Shown: positions 34,760 to 43,396 of the stretch, one piece after another
How the letters are laid out: every line of letters starts with the position of its first letter
Position numbering within the stretch: the first letter of the stretch is position 1
Assembly: GCA_036506155.1 (NCBI GenBank)
Contig: DASXSF010000059.1
Coordinates: 1-64,000, forward strand
Source of the DNA: DASXRA01 sp036506155
Lineage (GTDB): Bacteria; Actinomycetota; Actinomycetes; Mycobacteriales; Jatrophihabitantaceae
Reading direction: 5' to 3'
Length of the DNA: 64,000 bases
Translations under genes and position numbers: made by a program
Notes under the pieces: model-generated
The model's input: the letters and a program-made list of their open reading frames with translations, nothing else
The model's database searches: none
What the model was told of the DNA's origin: nothing

Positions 34760-35317
34760 CTAGGGCACCGTGTAGACGATTCGTTCGCCTGGCGGATCTT
34801 CGCCGACGAGCCCGTCAACCGACTCGCGGATGAGGTCGGCATGGCCCGTATGTCGCGCATATTCCTCGATCAGGTCGACCAGGATGCGGCGCATGCTCGG
34901 GGCGCCGCCGTCCGGCCAGGGACGCCGGGACAGCTGCCCGAGACCGCCGTCGGCCAACATCTCCGCCACCGCCGCGCGCGAACGCGCCACGGCGGCGTGC
35001 CAGAGGGCCAGCAGCTCCTCGGGCGTGTCGTCGGCCGCTGAGTGCCACTCCCAATCGGGGTCGGCTTCCCAATCCACCGCGTTCCAGGGAGGCCCGAGTT
35101 CTCGGCCGAGCAGCTTCCGGGAGAAATAGTTGTCCTCGACGAGGGCCAGGTGCTTGAGCAGCCCGCCCAACGTCATCGACGACGGCGCGTGCGTGGCCCG
35201 CGAGCCGGCCGCGTCCAGCCCCCCGCACTTCCACGCGAAAGTCGCACGCTGGCGCTCCAACGAGCCGAGCAAGGTCGCGGCCTCATCGCCCGCGACGGGA
35301 GGTTCCGGGTAACTCAT
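34760..35317 (-). CDS. DinB/DUF664-family protein
   Basis: This 185-residue paralogue of the gene at 31315 has MTLGGLLKHLALVEDNYFSR and LVDLIEEYARHTGHADLIRE as the two metal-binding helices. The N-terminus SLERQRATFAWKCGGLD is typical of the group. The ATG at 35317 is preferred over an upstream GTG. The neighbours do not suggest a pathway. Confidence 0.87.
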   Translation of the reverse strand: MSYPEPPVAGDEAATLLGSLERQRATFAWKCGGLDAAGSRATHAPSSMTLGGLLKHLALVEDNYFSRKLLGRELGPPWNAVDWEADPDWEWHSAADDTPEELLALWHAAVARSRAAVAEMLADGGLGQLSRRPWPDGGAPSMRRILVDLIEEYARHTGHADLIRESVDGLVGEDPPGERIVYTVP

Positions 35318-35364
35318 GCCGCCGAGGCTAGCGACGGCCACCGACAGGTTCCGCGTCCGCTTTG

Positions 35365-35411
35365 GTGATCTTGGAGTTCCGGTTGATATTCGACCAGAAG
35401 CCCAAGATCAC
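35365..35411. terminator. Inverted repeat GTGATCTTGG...CCAAGATCAC
   Basis: Two perfect 10-bp arms with a 27-nt loop lie downstream of the TetR gene (minus strand). The arms are the same as those at 12589-12623, and the following CGC is shared, so this is a repeated element that may also terminate transcription. Confidence 0.5.
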
Positions 35412-35492
35412 GCGGACGGGCCGGGTGGGGCGGGACTCGCGCGGACGGGCCGGGTGGGGCGGGGCTCGCGCGGACGGGCCGGGCGGGGCTCG
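35411..35492. repeat. Three tandem copies of a 29-bp GC-rich unit
   Basis: Units at 35411-35439 and 35440-35468 differ by one base, and the third (35469-35492) lacks five bases. The unit starts CGCGGACGGGCCGGG. It directly follows the inverted repeat and ends 17 bp before the TetR stop. Confidence 0.85.
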
Positions 35493-35508
35493 CGAGGCCT
35501 GCGAGAGT

Positions 35509-36177
35509 TCACCGGACGCGGCGTTGTGGCGTGCTGCGTCGCCGCATCTTCGTCCGCAGAGCCCGGCGGGCGATCGGGGGCAGCTCGTCGACGATCTCGA
35601 CCAGGTCGCAGAGGCGTTCCAGCGCGTTGAGGGCGTGCAGTGCGGCCGCGGCGTCGACGCCCTCGTAGAGTTCGAGGCCGAGGAAGCCTGACGTGATGAC
35701 GCGGGTCAGTCCCGCCGGATCGAGCAGGCCCGCCAGCGCGCTTCGCTCCAGCAGCCGCGTCACCACGGCCTCGAGTTCGTCGTTCCAGCGCGCCAGGCAG
35801 TATCGAGCGGTGGCGGCCAGCTGTTCGTTTCGCTGCGCGCCCGACATCAATTGCGCCATCATTGCGACGTTTCCGGCGGCCCGTTCACGTTGGTGCAGCT
35901 CGTGCCCGACGGTGAGCAGATCGCCGAACCTACCGGCGGCGGCGAACTGCTCCCGGTAGTTGTGGATGCTCGCGTCGACGGCGGCCCGGCATGCTGCGTC
36001 GACGAGCTGCAGGAGGCTGCCGAAGTGGTAAAAGATCAGCGCCTGGTTGATCCCCGCCCGCGCTGCGACGTGGCGGGCGGATAGTCCAGCGAGACCGTCA
36101 TCGCGCAGCGTGCCGGCCGCCGCGTCCAGCAGGGCGGCTCTCGTCCCGTCGGCGTGCGCCGCCGTTCGCGTGCTCAC
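35509..36177 (-). CDS. TetR-family transcriptional regulator
   Basis: The 222-residue protein has a TetR helix-turn-helix at about 10-60 (RAALLDAAAGTLRDDG, LSARHVAARAGINQALIFYH) and a helical ligand domain. The GTG at 36177 starts just before the HTH; longer frames cover an unassigned region. It is divergent from the MacAB-like exporter genes, which it probably controlled. Confidence 0.88.
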   Translation of the reverse strand: MSTRTAAHADGTRAALLDAAAGTLRDDGLAGLSARHVAARAGINQALIFYHFGSLLQLVDAACRAAVDASIHNYREQFAAAGRFGDLLTVGHELHQRERAAGNVAMMAQLMSGAQRNEQLAATARYCLARWNDELEAVVTRLLERSALAGLLDPAGLTRVITSGFLGLELYEGVDAAAALHALNALERLCDLVEIVDELPPIARRALRTKMRRRSTPQRRVR

Positions 36178-36455
36178 GGCACATCCGCCGCTCGCCGCAT
36201 TGGCGCAAACGCAGCTATCGCACCCAATGCGGGTCAGGCCGCGACCGCGTCGTTCACGGCCCCTCACCACCATCGGGCCGAGCACGAGACCCACTGCGAC
36301 GCACCAGGCCATGAAGGCCGGCGGTTGCCAACCAGAGGTGGAAACGCGCTGCCAGCCACGGGACGCGACCACCGCACCGGCTACCGCAGCGATCCCGCGA
36401 GCCTGCGTGGTGACAAGGGCGGTCCGGGCGCCGGCCTCGAGACGGATGGCAGCTC
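36178..36455. other. Gap between TetR and exporter genes
   Basis: No gene can be supported. A minus-strand frame contains one hydrophobic stretch (FMAWCVAVGLVLGPMVV) that may be the end of a decayed membrane protein. It should hold the divergent promoters, but I see no clear palindrome. Confidence 0.4.
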
Positions 36456-37586
36456 ATGAGCGCCGTGACCGAAACGCTCGCCGACGAGCGTCCGCGCCAC
36501 CCCTGGCGCTGGCTGTTCGCCCTCCTGGCCGTCGTTGCCGTGGCCGGCGTCGCCGTCGCGGTCACACATCCGTTCCATCACTCCGCGTCGGCCGCCGGCA
36601 GCAGCGACAACACCGCCGCCACGTCGCTTGCGACGGTGTCGCGTCGCGCACTGGCCGCCCAGACACAGGTGAGCGGGACGCTGGGCTACGCGCACAGCTA
36701 TGCGGTGGCCGGGCAGGCCCGCGGGACGGTCACGGCGCTGCCCAACGTCGGTCAGGTGATCAAGCAAGGCCAGGTGCTGTACCGGGTCGACGGCCGCCCG
36801 GTCGTCCTGCTCTACGGGTCGACGCCGGCGTACCGGGCTCTTTCCGAGGGCGCCACCGCGTCCGACGTGACCGGGGCTGACGTGCGCCAGCTCAACGCCG
36901 CCCTTGTCGGGCTCGGATACGCCAGCAGCGACGACCTCGACCCGACGTCGGACGAGTTCAGCTGGGCCACCAAGGCGGCAGTGGAGAAACTGCAGGGCGC
37001 CCTCGGGCTCGACAAGACGGGCGCGCTGCCGCTCGGCGACATCGTGTTCGAGCCGACCGCGCTGCGCGTCACCGACGTGACCGCCACACTCGGGGCGCCC
37101 GCAGGCGGGTCCGTACTTACCGCGACGTCAACCACGCGGCAAGTCAGCATCGATCTCGACGCCGACCTCCAGTCGACCGTCAAGGACGGTGACGCGGTTA
37201 CGATCACGCTGCCGGACGGACGTACCACGCCGGGCCGGGTCTCGTCGGTGGGCACCGTGGCCACCAAGGCACAGGCAAACTCGGACTCGTCGCCCACAAT
37301 TACCGTCACCGTCGCACTGGCCGATCCACAAGCGATGGGCACCCTGGATCAGGCGCCCGTTCAGGTGGCGATTACCACCGACACGGTCCAGAACGCGCTG
37401 GTCGTCCCGGTCACCGCGCTGCTCGCCCTGGCCGGTGGCGGGTACGCGGTCGAGGCGGTCGGCGCGGACGGCACGCATCGACTGGTACCCGTCTCGCTGG
37501 GGCTGTTCGACGACGGGCACGGGCTGGTGCAGGTATCCGGAACCGGCCTGGCTGCCGGGCAACGTGTAGTAGTGCCGTCGTCATGA
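36456..37586 (+). CDS. HlyD/MacA-like adaptor with peptidoglycan-binding domain
   Basis: The 376-residue protein has one N-terminal membrane anchor (about 20-42). It then has a membrane-fusion-like barrel region (VIKQGQVLYRVDGRPVVLLYG) with an embedded PG_binding_1 domain (DVRQLNAALVGLGYAS, KAAVEKLQGALGLDKTG). This is the actinobacterial adaptor of MacB-type exporters, acting outside the membrane. It looks intact, but its partner ATPase and permease are both broken. The stop overlaps the ATPase start (ATGA). Confidence 0.85.
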   Translation: MSAVTETLADERPRHPWRWLFALLAVVAVAGVAVAVTHPFHHSASAAGSSDNTAATSLATVSRRALAAQTQVSGTLGYAHSYAVAGQARGTVTALPNVGQVIKQGQVLYRVDGRPVVLLYGSTPAYRALSEGATASDVTGADVRQLNAALVGLGYASSDDLDPTSDEFSWATKAAVEKLQGALGLDKTGALPLGDIVFEPTALRVTDVTATLGAPAGGSVLTATSTTRQVSIDLDADLQSTVKDGDAVTITLPDGRTTPGRVSSVGTVATKAQANSDSSPTITVTVALADPQAMGTLDQAPVQVAITTDTVQNALVVPVTALLALAGGGYAVEAVGADGTHRLVPVSLGLFDDGHGLVQVSGTGLAAGQRVVVPSS

Positions 37587-38307
37587 GCACGATGAGCGCT
37601 CGCGCGAAGAGCACCGTGCTCGAGATCGACGCGGTCACCAAGACCTATCCGAGCCGGCCGCCGGTCACGGCCTTGCGCGGGGTGAGCTTCACGGTCGAGG
37701 CCGGTGAGCTGGTCGCAATCGTCGGACCGTCCGGGTCCGGGAAGACCACACTGCTGCACGTGCTCGGCACGCTCGACCGGCCCACGTCCGGCCGGGTGCG
37801 CCTCGCCGGTCGGGATGTGGCCGAACTGCCGGACGGGCAGCTGTCCGCGCTGCGCGCCGCGCGCGTCGGCTTCGTGTTCCAGCAGTTCTTCCTGGCCGAG
37901 CACTCGACCGCCTTGGACAACGTGGCCGACGGGCTGCTGTACGCCGGCGTACGGCTGGCCCGACGCCGCCGGTACGCCCTGGACGCGCTGCACCGGGTCG
38001 GGCTCAGGCACCGGAGCGCCGCCCGGCCGACGCAGCTGTCCGGGGGTGAGCGCCAGCGGGTGGCCATTGCGCGGACACTCGTCGGCGGACCGGCGATCGT
38101 CCTTGCCGACGAGCCCACCGGCAACCCCGACAGCGTCACGGGCCAGGCGATCATCACGCTGCTCGAGGAGCTGAACGCCCACGGTGCGACGATCGTCGTC
38201 ATCACCACGATCGGGAAATCGCGGCCCGATTGCCACGCCGGATCGAGATGCTCGACGGGCGCGTGGTCGTCGACAGCGCCGCCCGCTACGTCGGGAGCCC
38301 GGCATGA
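37583..38307 (+). pseudogene. MacB-type ABC ATPase with a one-base deletion
   Basis: The frame has Walker A (GPSGSGKTT), the Q-loop (FVFQQFF), the signature LSGGERQRV and Walker B (AIVLADEPTGNP), but after IVVIT it shifts. Restoring one C near 38207 gives ITHDREIAARLPRRIEMLDG and the natural end GSPA at 38307, so the H-loop His is lost by a single deletion. A sequencing error cannot be excluded, but the next gene is also ruined. The start region (MSARAKS from 37592) is made of the dispersed repeat end. Confidence 0.8.
37590..37612 (+). repeat. Dispersed repeat end forming the start of an ABC gene
   Basis: CGATGAGCGCTCG continued by CGCGAAGAGC is identical to the ends at 27346 and 62713-62735. 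It lies over codons 4-10 of the ATPase gene and encodes M-S-A-R-A-K-S. Confidence 0.7.
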
Positions 38308-38857
38308 ACCCCCGGCTGCGATTCGGCGACCTGGCGCGGGCGGCCAGCGTCGGCGTGCGCACACGCCGGCTGCGCGCCGCACTCTCGGCGCTCGGAATCG
38401 CGATCGGGGTCGCCGCCATCGTGGCCGTGCTTGGGTTGTCGGCGTCGTCGCAGGCAGGGCTCCTGGCGGAGATCGACCGGCTCGGCACCAACCTGGCCGC
38501 TGCGCGGCGGCCGCGCCGAGAACGGCGACCGCTTGCCGCGCGGTGCCGGCGTTGAGGTAACGGCCCTGCGCGCCACCTGGTCCGTACGCGCGCGTACGTA
38601 GATGGTCGAGGGGTGATCGTCGAAGCCCAGGTATTTCTTAGCGGCCGGGAAGCCGATCAGCACCGCGGTGTCGATCTCGGGAGCCAAGGACGGCTGGTTT
38701 GAGGATGCCGGCGAGGTAGAACCACTGACCGCCGACCCAGATCCGCGCGCCCGGATAGATCCGGTCGACACCGAGGCTCATCGGCGCGCTCGCCGGGCTG
38801 CTGCCCGCGCTGCGTGCCGCGCGCATGTCGCCCACGGAGGCGTTGTGGACGGTCTAG
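38304..38857 (+). pseudogene. Scrambled MacB/FtsX-type permease gene
   Basis: The + strand starts normally (MNPRLRFGDLARAASVG to AEIDRLGTNL, 38304-38495) and ends normally (LIGALAGLLPALRAARMSPT to the stop at 38857). Between them the coding sequence is on the minus strand, in two blocks. 38496-38574 reads GRYLNAGTARQAVAVLGAAA and QR. 38576-38785 reads SLGVDRIYPGARIWVGGQWF, later APEIDTAVLIGFPAAKKYLG, then STIYVRARTDQV, with one frameshift. In an intact permease these blocks follow each other in this order, so each has been inverted in place. The transmembrane parts after them are missing. Confidence 0.78.
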
Positions 38858-38901
38858 TGTCCCGGCGTCGGCTCGCCGTGGTGGCCAGCATCCGTGACGG
38901 G

Positions 38902-39786
38902 TCACCACGCGCCGTCGGCACGGCAACGGTCGAGGAACCCCCGTAGTACCTGGTTGAACAATGCCGGCTGGCTCGTGCTCACGTAATGGTCCGCGTCGGG
39001 GAAGGTGCGGAGTACGACGTGCGGGAGAACCACAGCCAGCCGTGCCGACGCAAGCCGCACGATCCGTACGTCGCTGTCGCCGACGACAATCAGGCTCGGT
39101 GCGGCGATCGCGGCCAACTCGTCGTCACTGATGGTGGGAAGCTGCTCCAGCCAGTCGGACTGACCTTCTCGGTACTCATTGAAGTACGGGGCCTGCATAC
39201 ACAGTCGCGTCAGCGCCGCGCGGGCCACGCCACGGTGGGTTGAGGCCCAGACGTCAAGGTCGAGCGCCACGGACGTCGCGAGGTCTCCGCGTCGCCGCGC
39301 CTCATCCCGCGACGCGAGTTGCTCGCGCAACTCGTCGTGGGCAGGCTCGAATTCGTCGGGGACCGGGTCCGACCATGGACCGGCGCCCATGACGGCCAGG
39401 GCGGCGACCCGGTCGGGCGTGCGCACCGCAAGCTCCAGGGCGATCTGCGCGCCGATCGAGAAGCCCACCACGGCAGCCGAGGTAACGCCGAGATGATCCA
39501 GGACTGCCACCGCGTCGTCGCTCATCCGGTACGGGTGGGTCGGCCGCGGCGAACGACCGAAGCCGCGCATGTCATATGTGATCACCCGGTAGTCGTCGGC
39601 AAATTCCGATACCTGGCCGTCCCACAGGCGGCTGTCGGTCGCCCCACCGTGAATGAACAGGACCGCCGAGCCGCTGCCCGTTGCGCGACAGGCGACGCCC
39701 GCCTCGTCGACGCCGGCAACTGCGGATGCGGCCACGCGTGGCCTCCTGAACGCTCCATGGTGGGTCGTGGATACGCCGACCTGCAC
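38902..39786 (-). CDS. Alpha/beta hydrolase
   Basis: The protein has 294 residues if started at GTG 39786, or about 277 from a GTG at the VAASAVAGV segment. The catalytic triad is visible: Ser in VVGFSIGAQIA, Asp in LIVVGDSDVRIV and His in DADHYVST. The oxyanion motif is LFIHGGAT. The substrate is unknown. It is divergent from rox across the rifamycin-associated element. Confidence 0.87.
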   Translation of the reverse strand: MQVGVSTTHHGAFRRPRVAASAVAGVDEAGVACRATGSGSAVLFIHGGATDSRLWDGQVSEFADDYRVITYDMRGFGRSPRPTHPYRMSDDAVAVLDHLGVTSAAVVGFSIGAQIALELAVRTPDRVAALAVMGAGPWSDPVPDEFEPAHDELREQLASRDEARRRGDLATSVALDLDVWASTHRGVARAALTRLCMQAPYFNEYREGQSDWLEQLPTISDDELAAIAAPSLIVVGDSDVRIVRLASARLAVVLPHVVLRTFPDADHYVSTSQPALFNQVLRGFLDRCRADGAW

Positions 39787-39874
39787 GCGAGCCTATGAGG
39801 CGTCGCAAAACTCAATTCATAGTCTGGAGTGAGCCGCACCGGCTGCCCGCCAGTTTCAACGTATATCGCTGCCG

Positions 39875-39893
39875 GGGGCTTGCCGCAAGCCCC
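39875..39893 (+). promoter_or_regulatory. Rifamycin-associated element before rox
   Basis: GGGGCTTGCCGCAAGCCCC is a perfect 19-bp inverted repeat (8-bp arms, 3-nt centre) 48 bp before the rox start. It fits the rifamycin-associated element known upstream of rifamycin-inactivating genes in actinobacteria, where it mediates induction by rifamycins. The core promoter is not obvious. Confidence 0.8.
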
Positions 39894-39941
39894 GGGTCGT
39901 GCCGCAGACTTGCCGGCCGTGGCTAGGAAATTGGGGTTGTG

Positions 39942-41396
39942 ATGATCGACGTGATCGTTGCCGGTGGCGGACCTACCGGCTCGATGCTGGCCGGCGAGTT
40001 GCGGCTTTCCCGCGTGGACGTGCTCGTGCTGGAGAAGGAGGCGGGGCCGACCGGGCACGCGCGAGCGCTGGGCCTACATGTGCGCAGCATCGAGGTCATG
40101 GATCAGCGCGGTCTGCTGGAACGGTTCCTTGCGCACGGCAGGCAGTACCCGGTCGGCGGCTTCTTCGGCGGCATCGACAAGCCCGCTCCCGAGCGGCTGG
40201 ACACCGCGCATCCGTACGTCCTCGGCATCCCGCAGAACGTCACGGAGCGTCTGCTGGACGAGCACGCCGTCGAGCTCGGCGCCGGGATCAACCGCGGCAC
40301 CGAGTTGGTCGGGCTGAGCCAGGACGACGACGAGGTGACCGCGGAGCTGGCCGACGGCACGCGGCTGCGCTCGCGCTACCTCGTCGGTTGCGACGGCGGC
40401 CGCAGCACGGTGCGCAAGCTGCTCGGCGTCGCATTTCCCGGCGAGCCCAGCCGCGTCGACCGGCTGCTCGGCGAGGTGGAGGTGGCCGCGCCGCCGGAGA
40501 CGCTCGCCGCCGTGGCGGCCGAAGTTCCCGCGCCCCTTCTGCGGTTCGGCCCCGCGCCCCACGCGGAGGGGGTGTACCGCTTCGTGATGCGCGCCGAGGA
40601 GGTAGCCGAGGACCGCACGGTCCCGCCGACCCTCGAGGAGTTCAAGCAGCGCCTTCGGACGCTCGCCGGCACCGACCTCGGCCTGCACTCGCCGCACTGG
40701 CTCACCCGATTCGGCGACGCCACCCGGCTGGCCGAGCGCTACCGGGTCGGCCGCGTGCTGCTCGCCGGAGACGCGGCGCACATCCATCCGCCGATGGGTG
40801 GTCAGGGCCTCAACCTCGGCATCCAGGACGCATTCAACCTCGGCTGGAAGCTGGCCGGCACGGTCAACGGCTGGGCTCCGGACGGGTTGCTCGACACGTA
40901 CTACACCGAACGGCACCCGGTAGCCGCCGACGTGCTGGACAACACCCGCGCGCAGGCGGAGCTGCTGTCGCCCGAGCCGGGCGCCCAGGCCGTGCGCCGG
41001 CTGCTATCGGAGCTGATGGACTTCGAAGACGTGAACCGTTATCTGATCGAGAAGATCACCGCGATCGGGATCCGTTACGACTTCGGCGACGACCATCCGC
41101 TCGTCGGACGCCGGCTGCGCGATGTCGGGCTGAAGCGGGGGCGCCTCTACCCACTGATGCACGGCGGCCGCGGACTCCTGCTCGACCAGACCGGGCGGTT
41201 GTCGCTTGCGGGCTGGGCGGACCGGATCGACCACGTCGTCGACGTCAGCGAGGAACTCGACGTGCCCGCCGTACTACTGCGGCCGGACGGCCACGTGGCA
41301 TGGGTTGGCGAAGACCAGGCGGACCTCGTCAGCCAACTGCCAAGGTGGTTCGGCGCACCAGAGGGCAGCCTTGCCTCGAGAAGCGGCGCGGTTTGA
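39942..41396 (+). CDS. rox: Rifampicin monooxygenase
   Basis: Rox is a class A flavoprotein that hydroxylates the rifamycin naphthyl group and linearises the drug. The 484-residue protein has the FAD motif GGGPTG (8-13), the DG motif in YLVGCDGGRSTVRKLLGV, and the GD motif LLAGDAAHIHPPMGGQGLNL. Stretches such as GLHVRSIEVMDQRGLLERFL, RQYPVGGFFGGI and HVVDVSEELDVPAVLLRPDG agree closely with the Rox family as I know it. The ATG at 39942 gives the family start MIDVIV. The upstream element supports induction by rifamycins. Confidence 0.88.
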   Translation: MIDVIVAGGGPTGSMLAGELRLSRVDVLVLEKEAGPTGHARALGLHVRSIEVMDQRGLLERFLAHGRQYPVGGFFGGIDKPAPERLDTAHPYVLGIPQNVTERLLDEHAVELGAGINRGTELVGLSQDDDEVTAELADGTRLRSRYLVGCDGGRSTVRKLLGVAFPGEPSRVDRLLGEVEVAAPPETLAAVAAEVPAPLLRFGPAPHAEGVYRFVMRAEEVAEDRTVPPTLEEFKQRLRTLAGTDLGLHSPHWLTRFGDATRLAERYRVGRVLLAGDAAHIHPPMGGQGLNLGIQDAFNLGWKLAGTVNGWAPDGLLDTYYTERHPVAADVLDNTRAQAELLSPEPGAQAVRRLLSELMDFEDVNRYLIEKITAIGIRYDFGDDHPLVGRRLRDVGLKRGRLYPLMHGGRGLLLDQTGRLSLAGWADRIDHVVDVSEELDVPAVLLRPDGHVAWVGEDQADLVSQLPRWFGAPEGSLASRSGAV

Positions 41397-41695
41397 TCGT
41401 GCGCCGCCACCCCGACGGCCGCTCCTCCGCGGTGGGTTCGGCCGTGGCGCGCCGAGCCTTTGGGGACCTCGTCGCGGTCGTGTCGGAATATTCATCAGGC
41501 CGCAACCCCAAAGTGCTGCGTGAGGGAGGAGAGTGCGAGGGGCCTAGCGCACGGGTCCATGACGGCTGACGTGTCGGTGCTCGGCGCGCGGCCAGCGGGG
41601 ACCCCTGTCACGGTTTGCCCCCCGACCTGATCTGTGGTCCCCGCTGCGTGGTGCATGCCGGCCGCCCAGGGCACGCGCGTGATGGCGGCCTCCGA
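41397..41695. other. Gap after rox with no recognisable gene
   Basis: No frame shows a family motif. CTTTGGGG (around 41459) and CCCCAAAG (around 41509) form an 8-bp inverted repeat 43 nt apart, which might be part of a terminator, but the loop is long. Confidence 0.4.
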
Positions 41696-42087
41696 TCATT
41701 GGCGACGGCCCGCAAGGACGCAGAACTCGTTTCCCTCTGGATCGGCAAGACAGACCCAGCTCTCATCGCCGGTTTGGCCGACGTCGGCCTGCCGAGCACC
41801 TAGGTCGAGCAGGCGACGGACCTCTTCGTCTTGCTCCCTGTCGGTCGGGTTGACGTCGAGGTGGAGCCTGTTCCTGACGGTCTTGCCCTCGGGCACCTGC
41901 GCGAATGTCAACGCCGGTGGCACCGGGCCACGGTGGTTCTCGCCTTCGGGCGGCCTAGGGGGCCAATTCTGACCGCTCCGTGGTCGTCTTCGTCCAGCAC
42001 CAGGTAGTCAAGGACCGAGCACCAGAACCGGGCGAGACCGTTGGGGTCGGCACAGTCGATCGCAAGCTCGGTGAACTCGCTGGTCAT
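41696..42087 (-). pseudogene. VOC-superfamily gene with a one-base frameshift
   Basis: From an ATG at 42087 with a GGGGAGG site the frame reads MTSEFTELAIDCADPNGLAR, FWCSVLDYLVLDEDD and GAVRIGPL, then shifts near 41955. The next frame continues RPPEGENHRGPVPPALTFAQ, NRLHLDVNPTDREQDEEVRR and WVCLADPEGNEFCVLAGRR. Adding one base restores a 130-residue VOC protein. It may be a decayed gene or a sequencing error. Confidence 0.7.
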
Positions 42088-42102
42088 GCCAGGACCTCCC
42101 CG

Positions 42103-42492
42103 TCAAGTAGCGGTCCGCCAAGGTCCCACGCTAATCGCGGTATTCGACGGCGAGGTAAGCCGCGCCTGGTGTGCGTTCGTCGAGGGCCCGCGTGGGTCTA
42201 TAGCGCGTTGTAGGTCATCCTTCCGGACCCTCGACTCATTGCACGCTTCTCTGACGGCGTCCACTTCACCAGTGGCGTCGCGTCGTTCAGCGCCAGCCTC
42301 TTCGCCGATGAACCCGTCGGTGGGACGGGCCGCGCGAAGAACGTTCATGATGGCGCGTTCGGATTCGATGTCGGCGTCGGTCGCGAAGCAGATCGGCGAC
42401 TTGCCGAAGCGAGCTAGGGACGAGCCGTATCTCGCGCGCACGGCGTCCGCGCCGGCTTCGGTTGCGGCCACTACCAACTCGGCGTCCGTCAC
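42103..42492 (-). pseudogene. Truncated inositol-monophosphatase-like gene
   Basis: The first 70 residues (LVVAATEAGADAVRARYGSS, ICFATDADIESERAIMNVLR, DGFIGEEAGA) match the N-terminus of an IMPase-family phosphatase, including the metal-binding Glu of GEE. The following WLVDPLCGT part and the rest are missing, and the remaining frame is without motif. Only 129 codons remain where about 260 are expected. A GTG at 42492 starts it. Confidence 0.6.
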
Positions 42493-42607
42493 ATGCGGCC
42501 CAGTAACCGCAGCCAGGCAGACGGCTGCGTCGCCTAGCGCGAGCTACCCACGGCGTGTCAATCGGTGCTGATCGGAGTCGTGTCCGGCCCGACGATCGGC
42601 GTTCAAG

Positions 42608-43246
42608 TCAATGATGCCCGGACCCCGCGAGCTTCGTCGTTTCGGGTTCGTCGGCGGGCCATGGCATGACGGTGAGTCGTGGCCACTCGCGGCGCCACCG
42701 TGCCGTCTTGGCTTCGTAGACGTGTCGGGGCGCGAGTACTGGGTTGGGACGTGCCCGGAAGCTGAACAGATCGGTGAAGCCGTAGGGTGCGTAGGTCTGG
42801 ATGCCTGTGCCGGTGGGCCGGATACCGAAGCACGAGCTCGTGCTGGGAAACGAACGGATCGCTGCCTCGGTGCCGTCGTAGCGCGGGCAGCCGATGCCGA
42901 ACTTGTCCTCGTACCACAGGTGAACGCGCGCTTCGTTGCGGACCTCGATGCGCGCGTCGAGGTCGGCGAAGAGCTCGGCCGCTCGTCTGATGACCTTGTC
43001 CTCGGCGTCCCAACCCAGGTCGGTGTCATCGAAGTAGTTGATGTCGTAGTCATCGATACCGGTACGGGGATCGCGATCGGACATGCAGTTCCACACGGTT
43101 TGAGAGAGCGCGCCGGCAGCCAGGTAGCAGCCGGCCAGGCCGAGTTGTGAAATGCGGTCAATAATGGTCGCGATGACGGGGTTGGTCATGACCATCCGCT
43201 CGAACGCCGCGAGCTGCACAGTCACCGGCGCCGACGCGAGATCCAC
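42608..43246 (-). CDS. Nucleotidyltransferase-family protein (NTP_transf_6/DUF925-like)
   Basis: The 212-residue protein contains the acidic pattern GIDDYDINYFDDTDLGWDAE expected for the active site, and preceding AAGALSQTVWNCMSDRDPRT. The C-terminal half has the RVHLWYEDKFGIGCPRYDGT and FTDLFSFRARPNPVLAPRHV segments of the family. Substrate unknown. The start is GTG at 43246; dnaE2 diverges from here. Confidence 0.72.
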   Translation of the reverse strand: MDLASAPVTVQLAAFERMVMTNPVIATIIDRISQLGLAGCYLAAGALSQTVWNCMSDRDPRTGIDDYDINYFDDTDLGWDAEDKVIRRAAELFADLDARIEVRNEARVHLWYEDKFGIGCPRYDGTEAAIRSFPSTSSCFGIRPTGTGIQTYAPYGFTDLFSFRARPNPVLAPRHVYEAKTARWRREWPRLTVMPWPADEPETTKLAGSGHH

Positions 43247-43362
43247 GATCCGATCATCCCATCAGCCACGGACCTAGCGCGTGTTGGCAACCCACGCTTC
43301 CGCTAGGCGGTACTCGACGACCCAAATGGAAGACCCTGCCAGAAGTCCGACGCGGAGGACGC

Positions 43363-43390
43363 TTGACAGCTCGAACACATGTTCGATAAT
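43363..43390 (+). promoter_or_regulatory. SOS promoter of dnaE2 with perfect LexA box
   Basis: A -35 TTGACA (43363-43368) and a -10 GATAAT (43385-43390) are 16 bp apart. TCGAACACATGTTCGA (43371-43386), a perfect TCGAAC-N4-GTTCGA palindrome, lies between and over the -10. The ATG at 43397 is 6 nt after the -10, implying a leaderless mRNA, the same geometry as at imuA'. Confidence 0.9.
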
Positions 43391-43396
43391 AGTGCG

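Noticed and set aside
35411..35492. Possible CRISPR repeats
   Set aside because: The units are directly adjacent with no spacers, so this is a simple tandem repeat.
39899..41569. 556-residue + strand frame overlapping rox
   Set aside because: Arg/Ala-rich shadow in another frame; rox in the same place has complete FAD motifs.
43379..43396. dnaE2 start at the ATG at 43379
   Set aside because: It lies inside the LexA box and upstream of the expected transcription start; MGWSN at 43397 matches the family.
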